Of a stretch of DNA of 64,000 nt, positions 1-7,657 are shown piece after piece. Under the pieces are notes generated by a model. That model did no database searches and had not been told where the DNA came from. It saw nothing but the letters and a program-made list of their open reading frames with translations. The stretch's first letter is position 1. Every line of letters starts with the position of its first letter. A program made the translations under genes and the position numbers. The DNA comes from Mucilaginibacter flavus (lineage in GTDB: Bacteria; Bacteroidota; Bacteroidia; Sphingobacteriales; Sphingobacteriaceae): assembly GCF_030409315.1 (NCBI RefSeq), contig NZ_JAUFPS010000006.1, positions 360-64,359 on the forward strand, written 5' to 3'.

Positions 1-100
1 CTCGTCGGGGTGAGTCGTCCCTTGGTTAGTTTACATCGTGCCCTCTTTTATGTTTTAAAATCCGATGCTATCCGATTGTTTAAAAAACTCAGTTTCGATA

Positions 101-1477
101 TCAATCCTTCTTAAACCTATACTTCTCCAACTTTTGCCGGGCGTAGCTTTGTCGTTGTTTAGCAACTTCAGATAGCGTTCCCTTAACCCCGTCTTCTCCG
201 GTTTTTGCAACGCCAATATATTGGGAACCGTAAATGCCCGAATGTCCGCTAAAGAAGTAAGCTGTAAAGCAAGCCACCGCGAAAAACAAAGCGTATTGAC
301 CGCCGAATAATTCAATCCCCATAAAGGTACATGCTACTGGCGTGTTGGTAGCACCCGCAAAAACTGCTATAAAGCCAAGCGCCGCAAAAAGACTTACCGG
401 CGCATCCATCAATACAGATAGCGTATTGCCTAAGGTAGCGCCAATGTAAAACAGCGGCGTAACCTCGCCCCCTTTAAAACCGGTTGAAAGGGTTACCGTA
501 GTATAAATGGTTTTCCAGAGCCAGCTCCAGGTATCGGCACCGCCGGTATTAAATGCAGATGGAATGGTAACCGCACCCGCATGTTCAGCATCAACACCAA
601 GGCTCAGGTAATCGGGTTTGCCAATAACGGCCGTTAGGCCAATGATAATAAGACCGCCTAAAACGGGGATCAACCATGATTTGGGGATATTTTTTACAAA
701 CATAGATTTAAGGCCGTGCACCAAAAAGGCAAACAGGTAACTGGCCAGACCAAAAGCTACGGATGCTATGATGATTTTAAACAGCAGCACAAAATCAAAA
801 GCGGTGTATCCCGAAAGCCAATGCGGTACAGCCGCGAAAGCTGTTATATGATACTGAGTATGGTGCACGCCCCAAATACCTACGGTAACATCGGCAATAA
901 TGGCGGCTATTAAACAGGGTAATAGTGCATTGTACTGTATGCGGCCAATGGTTAGTACTTCCATGGCAAATATGGCCCCGGTTAAGGGCGTACCGAATAC
1001 GGCCCCGAAACCGGCAGCTATGCCAGCTGTAAGTACAATGCGCGTATCGGCCTCATTAAGGTTAAACCACTTGCCAAAGGCCTGGGCTATACTGCCACCT
1101 ATTTGCACTGCCGTACCCTCGCGCCCAGCCGAGCCGCCAAACAGGTGGGTAATAATGGTGGTAAGCAGCACGATGGGTGCCATCCGTTTAGGTACGCCTC
1201 CACCCGGTTGGTGAATTTCATCTATAATGAGGTTGTTGCCTTTCTCTGATGTTTTGCCAACCAGCTTATATATATAGTGGATTAGCACACCCGCAACAGG
1301 CAATAAGTATAATAACCAGGTATGTTTAAACCTGAAATGAATAGCCCAGGTAAGTAACCATAAAAACAAGGCTACCATGCTGCCTATCGCTATCGCGATG
1401 GGAATAATAATCAATGTCCACCTTAAAAGCGATTTGAGGATCAGGAAATAGTCGGACGCAAATAGTTTATCTTTCAT
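101..1477 (-). CDS. CLC-F type fluoride/proton antiporter (voltage-gated chloride channel superfamily)
   Basis: A 458-residue polytopic membrane protein of the CLC superfamily, predicted to export fluoride from the cytoplasm in exchange for protons. The gating glutamate lies in GREGT (E120) rather than the chloride-type GREGP. The usual GSGIP anion-coordinating loop is replaced by GNNLI (residues 80-84). The later loop reads GGEVTPLF (336-343), not GGIFAP. These three substitutions are the known signature of the CLC-F subfamily. The long segment at 151-173 (AGIAAGFGAVFGTPLTGAIF) is conserved CLC helix sequence. There is no C-terminal CBS domain. A fluoride riboswitch lies about 220 bases upstream on the same strand, which independently supports the substrate. 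A chloride channel is the alternative, judged unlikely. Confidence 0.93.
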   Translation of the reverse strand: MKDKLFASDYFLILKSLLRWTLIIIPIAIAIGSMVALFLWLLTWAIHFRFKHTWLLYLLPVAGVLIHYIYKLVGKTSEKGNNLIIDEIHQPGGGVPKRMAPIVLLTTIITHLFGGSAGREGTAVQIGGSIAQAFGKWFNLNEADTRIVLTAGIAAGFGAVFGTPLTGAIFAMEVLTIGRIQYNALLPCLIAAIIADVTVGIWGVHHTQYHITAFAAVPHWLSGYTAFDFVLLFKIIIASVAFGLASYLFAFLVHGLKSMFVKNIPKSWLIPVLGGLIIIGLTAVIGKPDYLSLGVDAEHAGAVTIPSAFNTGGADTWSWLWKTIYTTVTLSTGFKGGEVTPLFYIGATLGNTLSVLMDAPVSLFAALGFIAVFAGATNTPVACTFMGIELFGGQYALFFAVACFTAYFFSGHSGIYGSQYIGVAKTGEDGVKGTLSEVAKQRQSYARQKLEKYRFKKD

Positions 1478-1654
1478 TTTATGGGCGATGCTAATTTAAG
1501 TTTAAAATTGAAGTTTTGAGGGCATAGCGAATGCTTCCTGCGCGCCAACGCCGGAATATTTGCAGATTGGAATAAATGTGTTGAAAAAACAGCGACAATT
1601 GAATATTGCCAGGTGTGTTTAAGCTTGTTGGGGATATTAAAATATTTCACCTAC

Positions 1655-1682
1655 AAAAAATTAGCGCGGTACGAAACCCGCG
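1655..1682 (-). terminator. Candidate expression-platform terminator of the fluoride riboswitch
   Basis: On the minus strand, just after the riboswitch, CGCGG and CCGCG can form a 5-bp GC stem around an 8-nt loop, followed by TAATTTTTTG. This fits a short intrinsic terminator. In addition, TGTAGG (1655-1650) is complementary to CCTACA (1699-1694) at the 3' end of the aptamer. Transcript past the stem could therefore compete with aptamer folding. The mechanism is inferred from sequence only. Confidence 0.5.
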
Positions 1683-1694
1683 GGTTAATTAAAT

Positions 1695-1744
1695 GTAGGC
1701 GCCATCAGCTTTTTAGGGCGGTTAAGTAGGAAGACACCATTTCC
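1695..1744 (-). promoter_or_regulatory. Fluoride riboswitch (crcB motif) in the leader of the CLC-F gene
   Basis: Read on the minus strand, GGAA (1744-1741) and TTCC (1732-1729) form the first stem around ATGGTGTC. Further on comes GCTGATGGCGCCTAC (about 1709-1695), matching the conserved 3' segment of the crcB/fluoride class. The loop sequence GGTGTC can pair along all six positions with GGCGCC, with two G-U wobbles; this is the class's defining pseudoknot. The second hairpin (CCGCCCTAAAAAGC) has only about 2 firm base pairs, weaker than usual. The element sits about 220 bases upstream of a CLC-F gene, the expected target. It should turn on the exporter when fluoride accumulates. Confidence 0.88.
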
Positions 1745-1819
1745 TTTGATGCAAATATAGAAAAAAGCTTAGAGCAAAATCCTCGAAATAGATATGATTA
1801 AAATATCATGCCTCAATAT

Positions 1820-2290
1820 TTATATGATTTCAGCTTCCCCAATGAGCTTTCCTCCTTCATGTATCCACCATTTTCGACCTTTGTCAAGGTATTTCTCGAT
1901 TGGTTGATTTATTAAAAATCTAACTGTTACATCCTTAGTTTCGCCCGGTTCTATAGTTGGTTGACCTTCGAAAACTATATCACCAATAAAAGTTTGAAGG
2001 TATTCCCCGTTTTGAGGATATTCAAAAACATGATTCGGCCGATAACCGCTAATAAACCCGGTCGTTCTTCCGCCTTCTTCCTTTGTTTTAAGTTTGATTT
2101 TTGCTTTTATTAAAATAAGGCCTTTAGGGTTTTCATATTCCAAATCGCGAATACTCGTCAAAGTATACTTGTCATATGCCATTACATCAAAAACTTTAGA
2201 TTGCCCTGTTTTGAGCCAACGTTTATAAATGATTTTACCATTCATGTATAAATACAATTCATCATTTTCTATTTTTTTTAGAATTGTCAT
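1820..2290 (-). CDS. EF-Tu domain-III-like stand-alone protein, function unknown
   Basis: A 156-residue soluble protein without signal peptide. Residues about 58-140 read like the C-terminal beta-barrel (domain III) of translation elongation factor EF-Tu: KTKEEGGR (68-75), SGYRPNHVF (81-89), then IEPGETKDVTVRFL (113-126). In EF-Tu the equivalent segments are TKEEGGRHTPFF, GYRPQFYFR and MPGDNVKMTVEL. No G domain is present or encoded nearby. The N-terminal 55 residues are not recognised. It is flanked by the fluoride riboswitch region and a gap to a divergently transcribed membrane protein, so no operon context helps. Similar short proteins annotated as elongation factor Tu occur in other Bacteroidota; a function in translation is not shown. 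Confidence 0.75.
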   Translation of the reverse strand: MTILKKIENDELYLYMNGKIIYKRWLKTGQSKVFDVMAYDKYTLTSIRDLEYENPKGLILIKAKIKLKTKEEGGRTTGFISGYRPNHVFEYPQNGEYLQTFIGDIVFEGQPTIEPGETKDVTVRFLINQPIEKYLDKGRKWWIHEGGKLIGEAEII

Positions 2291-2478
2291 GGTGCAGGTT
2301 GAGGTTTTCCAATAAGTTGAATAAAAAATAATAACTATTCTGGTACTAAAATATAAAAAAACAACTCTAAAAGGGGCAATTTAATTGCCAGTAGAAAAAT
2401 GGGATTATGGGGTACCGTTCTCAAATGAACCAGTTTTAACCAAATTTTATTTCAACAAATCTTTAAATTTACCACATC

Positions 2479-2970
2479 ATGAAAACCGAATCACAACTGC
2501 GCAAAAAGGTAAAAAACTGGATTATCGTATTTATTATCGGGCTGGTGTTAAGCGGTGTTACCGCTTTCCCAATTGAAACCGAGCTGGCTTTCATGGCAGC
2601 TCACGCGGGGATATTTCCAGCCTTTATGCAAAGCTGGATCACCACCATTTATATGGCTGTTAAAACAACCAATCAAAACTATCCCTATTTAAGCTACGGT
2701 ACAGATTGGTTGGCTTTTGGGCACCTCGTTATAGCCACCGTTTTTATCGGTCCGCTGCGCAACCCGGTTAAAAATATCTGGGTTATTGAGTTTGGGATGA
2801 TTGCCTGTGTCATGGTTTTCCCGCTGGCCTTTATTGCAGGCCCAATCCGCGGCATCCCCGTTTACTGGCGTTGTATTGATTGTTGTTTTGGGATCTTTGG
2901 GATTATGCCGTTGTACATTTGCTATAAAGACATCAAAAAGATTGAGGCTTTAGCTACCCGCTCCCTTTAA
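2479..2970 (+). CDS. Conserved multi-pass inner-membrane protein, unknown function
   Basis: A 163-residue protein with four likely membrane segments (about 12-32, 75-92, 101-122 and 133-150) and a lysine-rich N-terminus predicted to be cytoplasmic. No catalytic motif is evident. The cysteines cluster late (CIDCC at about 133-137). An upstream open frame beginning at 2385 in another phase is not credible, so the ATG at 2479 is the start. The last 21 bases overlap the 3' end of the convergent SGNH hydrolase gene. I do not recognise a named family. Confidence 0.7.
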   Translation: MKTESQLRKKVKNWIIVFIIGLVLSGVTAFPIETELAFMAAHAGIFPAFMQSWITTIYMAVKTTNQNYPYLSYGTDWLAFGHLVIATVFIGPLRNPVKNIWVIEFGMIACVMVFPLAFIAGPIRGIPVYWRCIDCCFGIFGIMPLYICYKDIKKIEALATRSL

Positions 2971-3819
2971 ATTAGCAGGTGGCGCCGAGTTAGCAACCTT
3001 TACATTGCCGCTGCTGCCCTGTGGCGGTTGCTGCAATTGGCTTTTGCGCTCTTTATCAAGTATATACTGCACAATAATTTTGCCCATTTTTTGCTTCCCT
3101 TTGGTTGAAAGGTGCCCGCTGTTGCGATAAAGGATTTTGTGTTTCTGATAATTATCGCACACCAGGTTAAAGGGCACTACTATGGCCGAATCGCGCAGGT
3201 GCGTGTCTTTTAAAACCTCGTTTATTTGTTTGCGGTAGTCATCTAAAGTACCTGTACTGCCATTATCTATAAGCAATGCACCAACCTCGTTGCGTACTTT
3301 TTTAAATACATCCAGGCTATCTTCAGCTTCTTTAAAACCAAACTCGGGCATGGTTACAAATACAGGTTCTATTTTATCTTTTAACAGATCGTCGATAATA
3401 AGAGAGCAGTAATAGGCATAAAACTTGGCACCCATCTCGCCCGACGCGTCGCTTGTGCCGGCCAATATCACACAATAATCAAGGTTGTGGTGTAATATTT
3501 CGCTGCTGGAGTACGGCGTACCCGGGTTAGCATAAAGGTTATCGTAAATATCTTTGGTTTTGGCCTCGGGTTCGCCAAAGGATATGATCTCGGTTTTAAC
3601 ACCACGCCTTAAAAACTCATCCGTCATGATGGTATCTAACGATGTGCCGGTTGCCCAGCTATCGCCAATGATGCCAACTCTTAAAATGTCGTTCTTATAT
3701 TTTTTTTCGGTTACAGCTACGTACCTTTTTTCGAGCGAGTAACGCTTGTACATGTATATTCCGAAGCTAATAACCAGTAAGGCTAAAAATAACAGTAGTA
3801 ATTTAACACGTAGCTTCAT
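2950..3819 (-). CDS. Membrane-anchored SGNH/GDSL-type hydrolase
   Basis: A 289-residue protein with one N-terminal membrane segment (about 6-24) that should anchor a periplasmic domain. Block I is GDSW (the serine at about residue 53 is the predicted nucleophile), followed by GTSDA at about 120 in the oxyanion-hole region. The final block is NSGHLSTKGKQ at about 233-243, with the catalytic His. This order fits the SGNH esterase/acetyl-hydrolase superfamily. The C-terminal 30 residues are low-complexity (QLQQPPQGSSG). The substrate is unknown; cell-surface polysaccharide acetyl groups are one possibility for this family. The 3' end overlaps the convergent membrane-protein gene by 21 bp. Confidence 0.78.
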   Translation of the reverse strand: MKLRVKLLLLFLALLVISFGIYMYKRYSLEKRYVAVTEKKYKNDILRVGIIGDSWATGTSLDTIMTDEFLRRGVKTEIISFGEPEAKTKDIYDNLYANPGTPYSSSEILHHNLDYCVILAGTSDASGEMGAKFYAYYCSLIIDDLLKDKIEPVFVTMPEFGFKEAEDSLDVFKKVRNEVGALLIDNGSTGTLDDYRKQINEVLKDTHLRDSAIVVPFNLVCDNYQKHKILYRNSGHLSTKGKQKMGKIIVQYILDKERKSQLQQPPQGSSGNVKVANSAPPANLKGAGS

Positions 3820-3957
3820 ATTCAGATATAACCGCAGGTTTTTACGGATACGGGTACCAAAACATGGTTGCCCGTAAATAGCAAATCATTATCGCTTTTA
3901 CGTTGTGCTATAATTAAAGGTTACTTATCTAAGAGTTAACAAGCAAAATTTTAACGC

Positions 3958-4623
3958 TTATTTTTCAGGAAATACGTAGGCAACATAATGGCCATGATGT
4001 GCAAGGGAAAGCGGCTGGTTTATTTCTTCGGCACCGCTGAATAATATGGGGCAACCGCCACTGTTTTTAACTATGTTAAGGTTGTTTTTATGGGTAACCA
4101 GCGCAAGTTTATCAAGTATAAATTTACGTACCTGCAACGATTGAAAAGCGGCATCGCTTTGCGCAACTTGCCTAACTCCCCAATGCACACGGTCAAAGCT
4201 TTGGTGGTTATTAGCTGCAGTATGTATATAGCCCGTAGTAATTATGGAGCTGGTGTAAAATACATCTGCCCCAAAAACTACCGTCATATTGTATGTTTGT
4301 TGATTACCGAAACCAAGAGTCTCTACGGGCAGAACCGTCCCTGCACCAGGAGTACTTGCGGGAGGAATTATTTGAGTAATAATAATTTTTGAGGGGGAAA
4401 AAACCAAACCGGACTGGTGTCGCTGCACAAATTTATAAACCGATTCTTTTGCCGACCATAATAGCCATACAAAATGTTCAAATGGCAAATTGGCCAGGTT
4501 GGGATTACTGTAAAGAAGTGTTTCGGTACCGGTAATGAATTTTGTGTAAAACCTTTTTTGTGTTGTGCGTTGAATATTAATAGTTGCGAGGTCTATAATG
4601 TCATTACCGGCACTTTCAATCAT
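3958..4623 (-). CDS. 4'-phosphopantetheinyl transferase, last gene of the FAS-like cassette
   Basis: A 221-residue enzyme expected to transfer phosphopantetheine from CoA to the serine of an acyl carrier protein. GNDIIDL (7-13) provides the first metal-binding aspartate, and WSAKESVYK (about 56-64) is the WxxKExxxK signature of the superfamily. Its start codon overlaps the ACP stop codon (ATGA), so the two are translationally coupled. The obvious substrate is the ACP made just before it, which implies a pathway-dedicated PPTase rather than the general AcpS. The middle (about 75-130) is longer and less conserved than in AcpS. Confidence 0.88.
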   Translation of the reverse strand: MIESAGNDIIDLATINIQRTTQKRFYTKFITGTETLLYSNPNLANLPFEHFVWLLWSAKESVYKFVQRHQSGLVFSPSKIIITQIIPPASTPGAGTVLPVETLGFGNQQTYNMTVVFGADVFYTSSIITTGYIHTAANNHQSFDRVHWGVRQVAQSDAAFQSLQVRKFILDKLALVTHKNNLNIVKNSGGCPILFSGAEEINQPLSLAHHGHYVAYVFPEK

Positions 4624-4877
4624 ATTTGCTGATTGGTTTTTTCTTCTATCACGTCAATACAACCACCAACATTTACCATTTTATCGGCAGAATCGTAATC
4701 AATTTCGATGTTGTATTTGCTTTCCGCATCAATAATGATATCCACAAGATTAGCCGAATTAATTTTCAGGTCGGTAATAAGATTGGTGCTTTCGTCAATG
4801 TTGGCCAGGGCGTCTTTTTCAAGGGTATATGGCGATAAAACCTTTTTTAGTTCAGTTAAAATTTCTTGTCGTGTCAT
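4620..4877 (-). CDS. Acyl carrier protein of the FAS-like cassette
   Basis: An 85-residue acidic acyl carrier protein. The phosphopantetheine attachment serine is S41 in LKINSANLVDII, where canonical ACPs have LGxDSL. The Asp-Ser pair is therefore Asn-Ser here, a feature of specialised ACPs rather than housekeeping AcpP. It overlaps the preceding ketosynthase gene by 26 bp and the following PPTase gene by 4 bp. It should carry the growing chain for the ketosynthase, dehydratase and reductase of the same operon. Confidence 0.88.
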   Translation of the reverse strand: MTRQEILTELKKVLSPYTLEKDALANIDESTNLITDLKINSANLVDIIIDAESKYNIEIDYDSADKMVNVGGCIDVIEEKTNQQI

Positions 4878-6153
4878 TAGGGTTAAATTTAGAAAATATT
4901 AAGCAGGAATTTACGTCGCCGAAGCCAAAGTTAGCTTTTGCAACAATATTGATATCTTTTTTGAGCATAGCTGTTGGCAGGCAATCCATGCTGATGTAAT
5001 CTTTTATCTGCGGATTCGGGTCATCCAGATTAATATTGGGATGCACAAAACCATGAACAATTTGCAATATTGATGCCACAGATTCAATGGAGCCTGCCGC
5101 GCTTAAGCAATGGCCTATCATGGATTTCAGCGAGTTCATCACCGGGAAATCGGCTCCTGAACGGCCCAGTACCTGGCACCAGTTCTGAATTTCCTGCATA
5201 TCGGCATTGGTAGCGGTAAGGTGACCGCTAATGAGATCAATATCACTCGGACTGATCTTAGCTCCGTCTATAGCCTCTTTTATACACCTTATAACTCCTT
5301 GCGGATTGGCGGCTGTCATCGATCCGCCAGTACGTTGGCCGCCGCTGTTACTGCTACCGCCCAAAACCTCGGCATAAATTCTGGCACCACGGGCCAGCGC
5401 GAATTCCAGATCCTCCAAAACCAAGGCTGCCGAACCAGAGCCGGGCACAAAGCCGCCGGCGGTTACACTCATCGGTCTTGAAGCCTTTTCCGGCTGGTCA
5501 TTAAACTTACGGGACAGTACGCGCATGGAATCAAAGGAGCCAAATACATAAGTATCCACATATTCGCTGCTGCCTACCAGCATGCGTTTAGCATAGCCAT
5601 CTTTAATAGTCTCGTAGCCCATTAAAATGGCCTGTGTACCTGTTGCGCAGGCTGCCGAGTTGGTGATTACCTTATTACCCAAACCTAAGCGGCCGGATAC
5701 GTAGGAGGTAACCCCGCTGTTCATGGCCTGCTCCACCACGCGCGAGCCCAATTTTTTAACTTCTTTATTATCAACCCGGGTTATTACATTTTTCATGGCT
5801 TCGGTATCAGATACGCTGTTGCCAAAAATGCAGCCGGTTTCCCAGCGGGTTTCATCAGTATCGTAGGCGTTACCGGCATCGGCCCAGGCATCAAGCGCGG
5901 CCATTAAGCCGTAGCCAATGTTGGTGCCCTTTAAGCCATGATAGGTAACTTCAGATATGTAGTTTTTTGTTTTAAGGTCTTCCAGTACAAAATCGGGCTT
6001 GCCTGCAACCTGGCAGCTAAATTTAAGTTCCTCATACAAAGGCATAAATTTAATGCCCGATACGCCGTTTTGAATAGCATCCAAAAACGCGCTTAACCCT
6101 ATTCCGTTTGGCGATACCACGCCCATTCCTGTTACAACAACGCGCCTGCTCAT
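4852..6153 (-). CDS. Beta-ketoacyl-ACP synthase (FabF-like ketosynthase)
   Basis: A 433-residue condensing enzyme that extends acyl-ACP with malonyl-ACP. The catalytic cysteine C169 sits in NSAACATGTQA. The first histidine is H311 in SGHLTATNADMQE, where FabF has AHGTSTxxND. The second is H348 in LKSMIGHCLSAAG, with the conserved lysine K343 before it. All catalytic residues are present. Sequence around H311 departs from housekeeping FabF, consistent with a specialised system. Its start overlaps the dehydratase stop (ATGA) and its end overlaps the ACP. No chain-length-factor partner is present, so it is not a classical aromatic type II PKS. Confidence 0.92.
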   Translation of the reverse strand: MSRRVVVTGMGVVSPNGIGLSAFLDAIQNGVSGIKFMPLYEELKFSCQVAGKPDFVLEDLKTKNYISEVTYHGLKGTNIGYGLMAALDAWADAGNAYDTDETRWETGCIFGNSVSDTEAMKNVITRVDNKEVKKLGSRVVEQAMNSGVTSYVSGRLGLGNKVITNSAACATGTQAILMGYETIKDGYAKRMLVGSSEYVDTYVFGSFDSMRVLSRKFNDQPEKASRPMSVTAGGFVPGSGSAALVLEDLEFALARGARIYAEVLGGSSNSGGQRTGGSMTAANPQGVIRCIKEAIDGAKISPSDIDLISGHLTATNADMQEIQNWCQVLGRSGADFPVMNSLKSMIGHCLSAAGSIESVASILQIVHGFVHPNINLDDPNPQIKDYISMDCLPTAMLKKDINIVAKANFGFGDVNSCLIFSKFNPNDTTRNFN

Positions 6154-6608
6154 TTCAAATCAATATGTTTAATGATACCGGCAAATGTACCGCGGGCAAC
6201 AATCTCTTTTGAGCTATTCAACATCTCTACAGTACACTTAAGCTTGCCAAAGCGGAAATATTGTTTTTTTGAAATTACTGTAACCTTTTGCCCCGGCAGA
6301 ACCATTTTGTAAAATGATACATCGGTTGAGGTAAGCACAGGATACAAGGCCGGATCTGTTGATATATCCTTACCCGGTTCTTTCATAATTAAAAAGATGC
6401 CTAATACAACCAAACCTATCTGGGCCATAATTTCGGTAATGATCACCCCGGGAGTTACAGGATTGCCTTCAAAATGATCCTCGTAAAAAAACGCGTCCTG
6501 CTTTAAAGTGAAATCGCCGGTAACCCCATTCTCGTTTAATGATGTGATGTTATCAATAAAACGGAAAGTTGATTTGTATGGTAAATGGTTAAGTATGTGG
6601 TTATTCAT
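6150..6608 (-). CDS. 3-hydroxyacyl-ACP dehydratase (FabZ/FabA-like hotdog fold)
   Basis: A 152-residue hotdog-fold dehydratase. The motif EDHFEGNPVTPGVIITEIMAQ region (43-63) supplies the catalytic H45 and E59, as in HFPGxPxMPGVLIxEAMAQ of FabZ. It should dehydrate 3-hydroxyacyl-ACP to the trans-2-enoyl form. It lies 19 bp after the reductase gene and overlaps the ketosynthase start by 4 bp. The N-terminal LNHLPYKSTFRFIDNI matches FabZ (LPHRYPFLLVDRV). Confidence 0.88.
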   Translation of the reverse strand: MNNHILNHLPYKSTFRFIDNITSLNENGVTGDFTLKQDAFFYEDHFEGNPVTPGVIITEIMAQIGLVVLGIFLIMKEPGKDISTDPALYPVLTSTDVSFYKMVLPGQKVTVISKKQYFRFGKLKCTVEMLNSSKEIVARGTFAGIIKHIDLK

Positions 6609-6627
6609 GCATTAAAAAGTATAGTAA

Positions 6628-7443
6628 TTACAGGCAATGTTCGCCACCATCTACATGAATCAAAGAGCCATTTATCCAAAAAGCATCGTCGGTACAAAGC
6701 ATGTATATCACGTTTGCCACATCCGTTGTACGGGTTATCCGCCCCATGGGGTTGTTTTGGCTGGCCAACGTTATCAGCTTATCGCTGCCCGGTATCCTTT
6801 TCAGCGATGCTGTTTCGGTTACCCCCGCCTGCACCAGGTTTGTTTTTAACCCAAACCGGCTAAACTCAACCGCCATGTATTTAGTTAAACTCTCCAGCGA
6901 TGCTTTGGCAATTGATACCGCGGCATAGCTATCCCAGTACTTATGCGCGCCATCGCTGGTAAGCCCAATTATGCGGGCATCGGCATTAAACAAATCGGCG
7001 TTTAATAATAGCCTGGTCCAGTCAAGCAAACTATTGCTCATGGCGTAGCTTGTGGCCTGTATATCATCTGTAGAAAGAACATTGGCGTTTTCGGCATTCG
7101 CTGTATCGGCGGCCAGGGGTTTTAAATTGCCCCGGGCTATGGAATGCAGCAAAAGCTTAACACAATGTTTATGTACAGCAACTTCGGTAAATTGTTTTAA
7201 AAATAAATCGCGACCGCCCTGTTCAAGCGCGTTTATATTGAAAGGCAATATGGTAACGGCGTTTTCGGCGGCTATCTTGGCAAGATTTTCTTTGAGTGGT
7301 TTTTCGGTGATGGCGGTTTCACGGTATAAAACGGCTATGTTCATGCCGTGCCCAGCCAGTTTTTGCAAAGCGGCAAAGCCAAACCCGCTTGATCCCCCTA
7401 AAACCACGGCCCACAAACCCGCAAACTGTTGAGTTTTATCCAT
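6628..7443 (-). CDS. FabI-like enoyl-ACP reductase (SDR family), first gene of the FAS-like operon
   Basis: A 271-residue short-chain dehydrogenase/reductase. The nucleotide-binding loop is GGSSGFG (16-22). The active site is Y173 and K180, spaced Y-x6-K as in FabI/FabL enoyl reductases instead of Y-x3-K of ordinary SDRs. LLHSIARGNL (98-107) matches the FabI segment LVHSIGFAP. It would reduce trans-2-enoyl-ACP. It is the promoter-proximal gene of a five-gene operon (reductase, dehydratase, ketosynthase, ACP, PPTase) in which neither a ketoreductase nor a malonyl transferase is encoded. Those steps must be supplied from elsewhere. Confidence 0.88.
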   Translation of the reverse strand: MDKTQQFAGLWAVVLGGSSGFGFAALQKLAGHGMNIAVLYRETAITEKPLKENLAKIAAENAVTILPFNINALEQGGRDLFLKQFTEVAVHKHCVKLLLHSIARGNLKPLAADTANAENANVLSTDDIQATSYAMSNSLLDWTRLLLNADLFNADARIIGLTSDGAHKYWDSYAAVSIAKASLESLTKYMAVEFSRFGLKTNLVQAGVTETASLKRIPGSDKLITLASQNNPMGRITRTTDVANVIYMLCTDDAFWINGSLIHVDGGEHCL

Positions 7444-7564
7444 GTGAACCGATGCCTTGTAATTTCATATGTATGTATACGGAAGATGCGATAAATTATA
7501 CCGTTAAATTCCTTAAAAAAATTCAAACCTCAAAGTAAGCGAAAGAAAATCGATTTTTAATGAT

Positions 7565-7637
7565 TTAGGGTGATAAAACATGCGTTTAGGTTAAAACAGC
7601 ATCAGCCGTTTATAACCACCCATGTTTATCACCCTAA
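7565..7637. repeat. Long inverted repeat between two minus-strand units
   Basis: TTAGGGTGATAAAACATG (7565-7582) and CATGTTTATCACCCTAA (7621-7637) are inverse complements apart from one extra A. A 38-bp spacer contains a further small dyad. It lies just after the stop of the oxidoreductase gene and about 120 bp before the FAS-like operon. No T-run follows on the minus strand, so a simple terminator is doubtful. It may be an operator, a repeat element or a 3'-end stabiliser. Confidence 0.7.
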
Positions 7638-7657
7638 GATATTATTTAACGTTTAGC

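Noticed and set aside
1..114. Open plus-strand frame from the left edge ending at TAA 112-114
   Set aside because: Thirty-seven codons without recognisable protein features; the GGGGTGAGTCGTC string looks more like the end of an intergenic repeat, but it is cut by the edge and cannot be judged.
716..1214. Plus-strand open frames opposite the CLC-F gene
   Set aside because: Antisense shadows of a well-supported membrane protein; no start signals or family similarity.
101..1477. Chloride channel
   Set aside because: Selectivity motifs are those of CLC-F and a fluoride riboswitch precedes the gene.
2385..2576. 63-codon plus-strand frame before the membrane-protein gene
   Set aside because: Different phase, overlaps the real gene start, and its composition is not protein-like.
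3958..7443. Classical aromatic type II polyketide cluster
   Set aside because: No chain-length factor, ketoreductase, cyclase or aromatase; an enoyl reductase indicates reduced or polyene-like chains.
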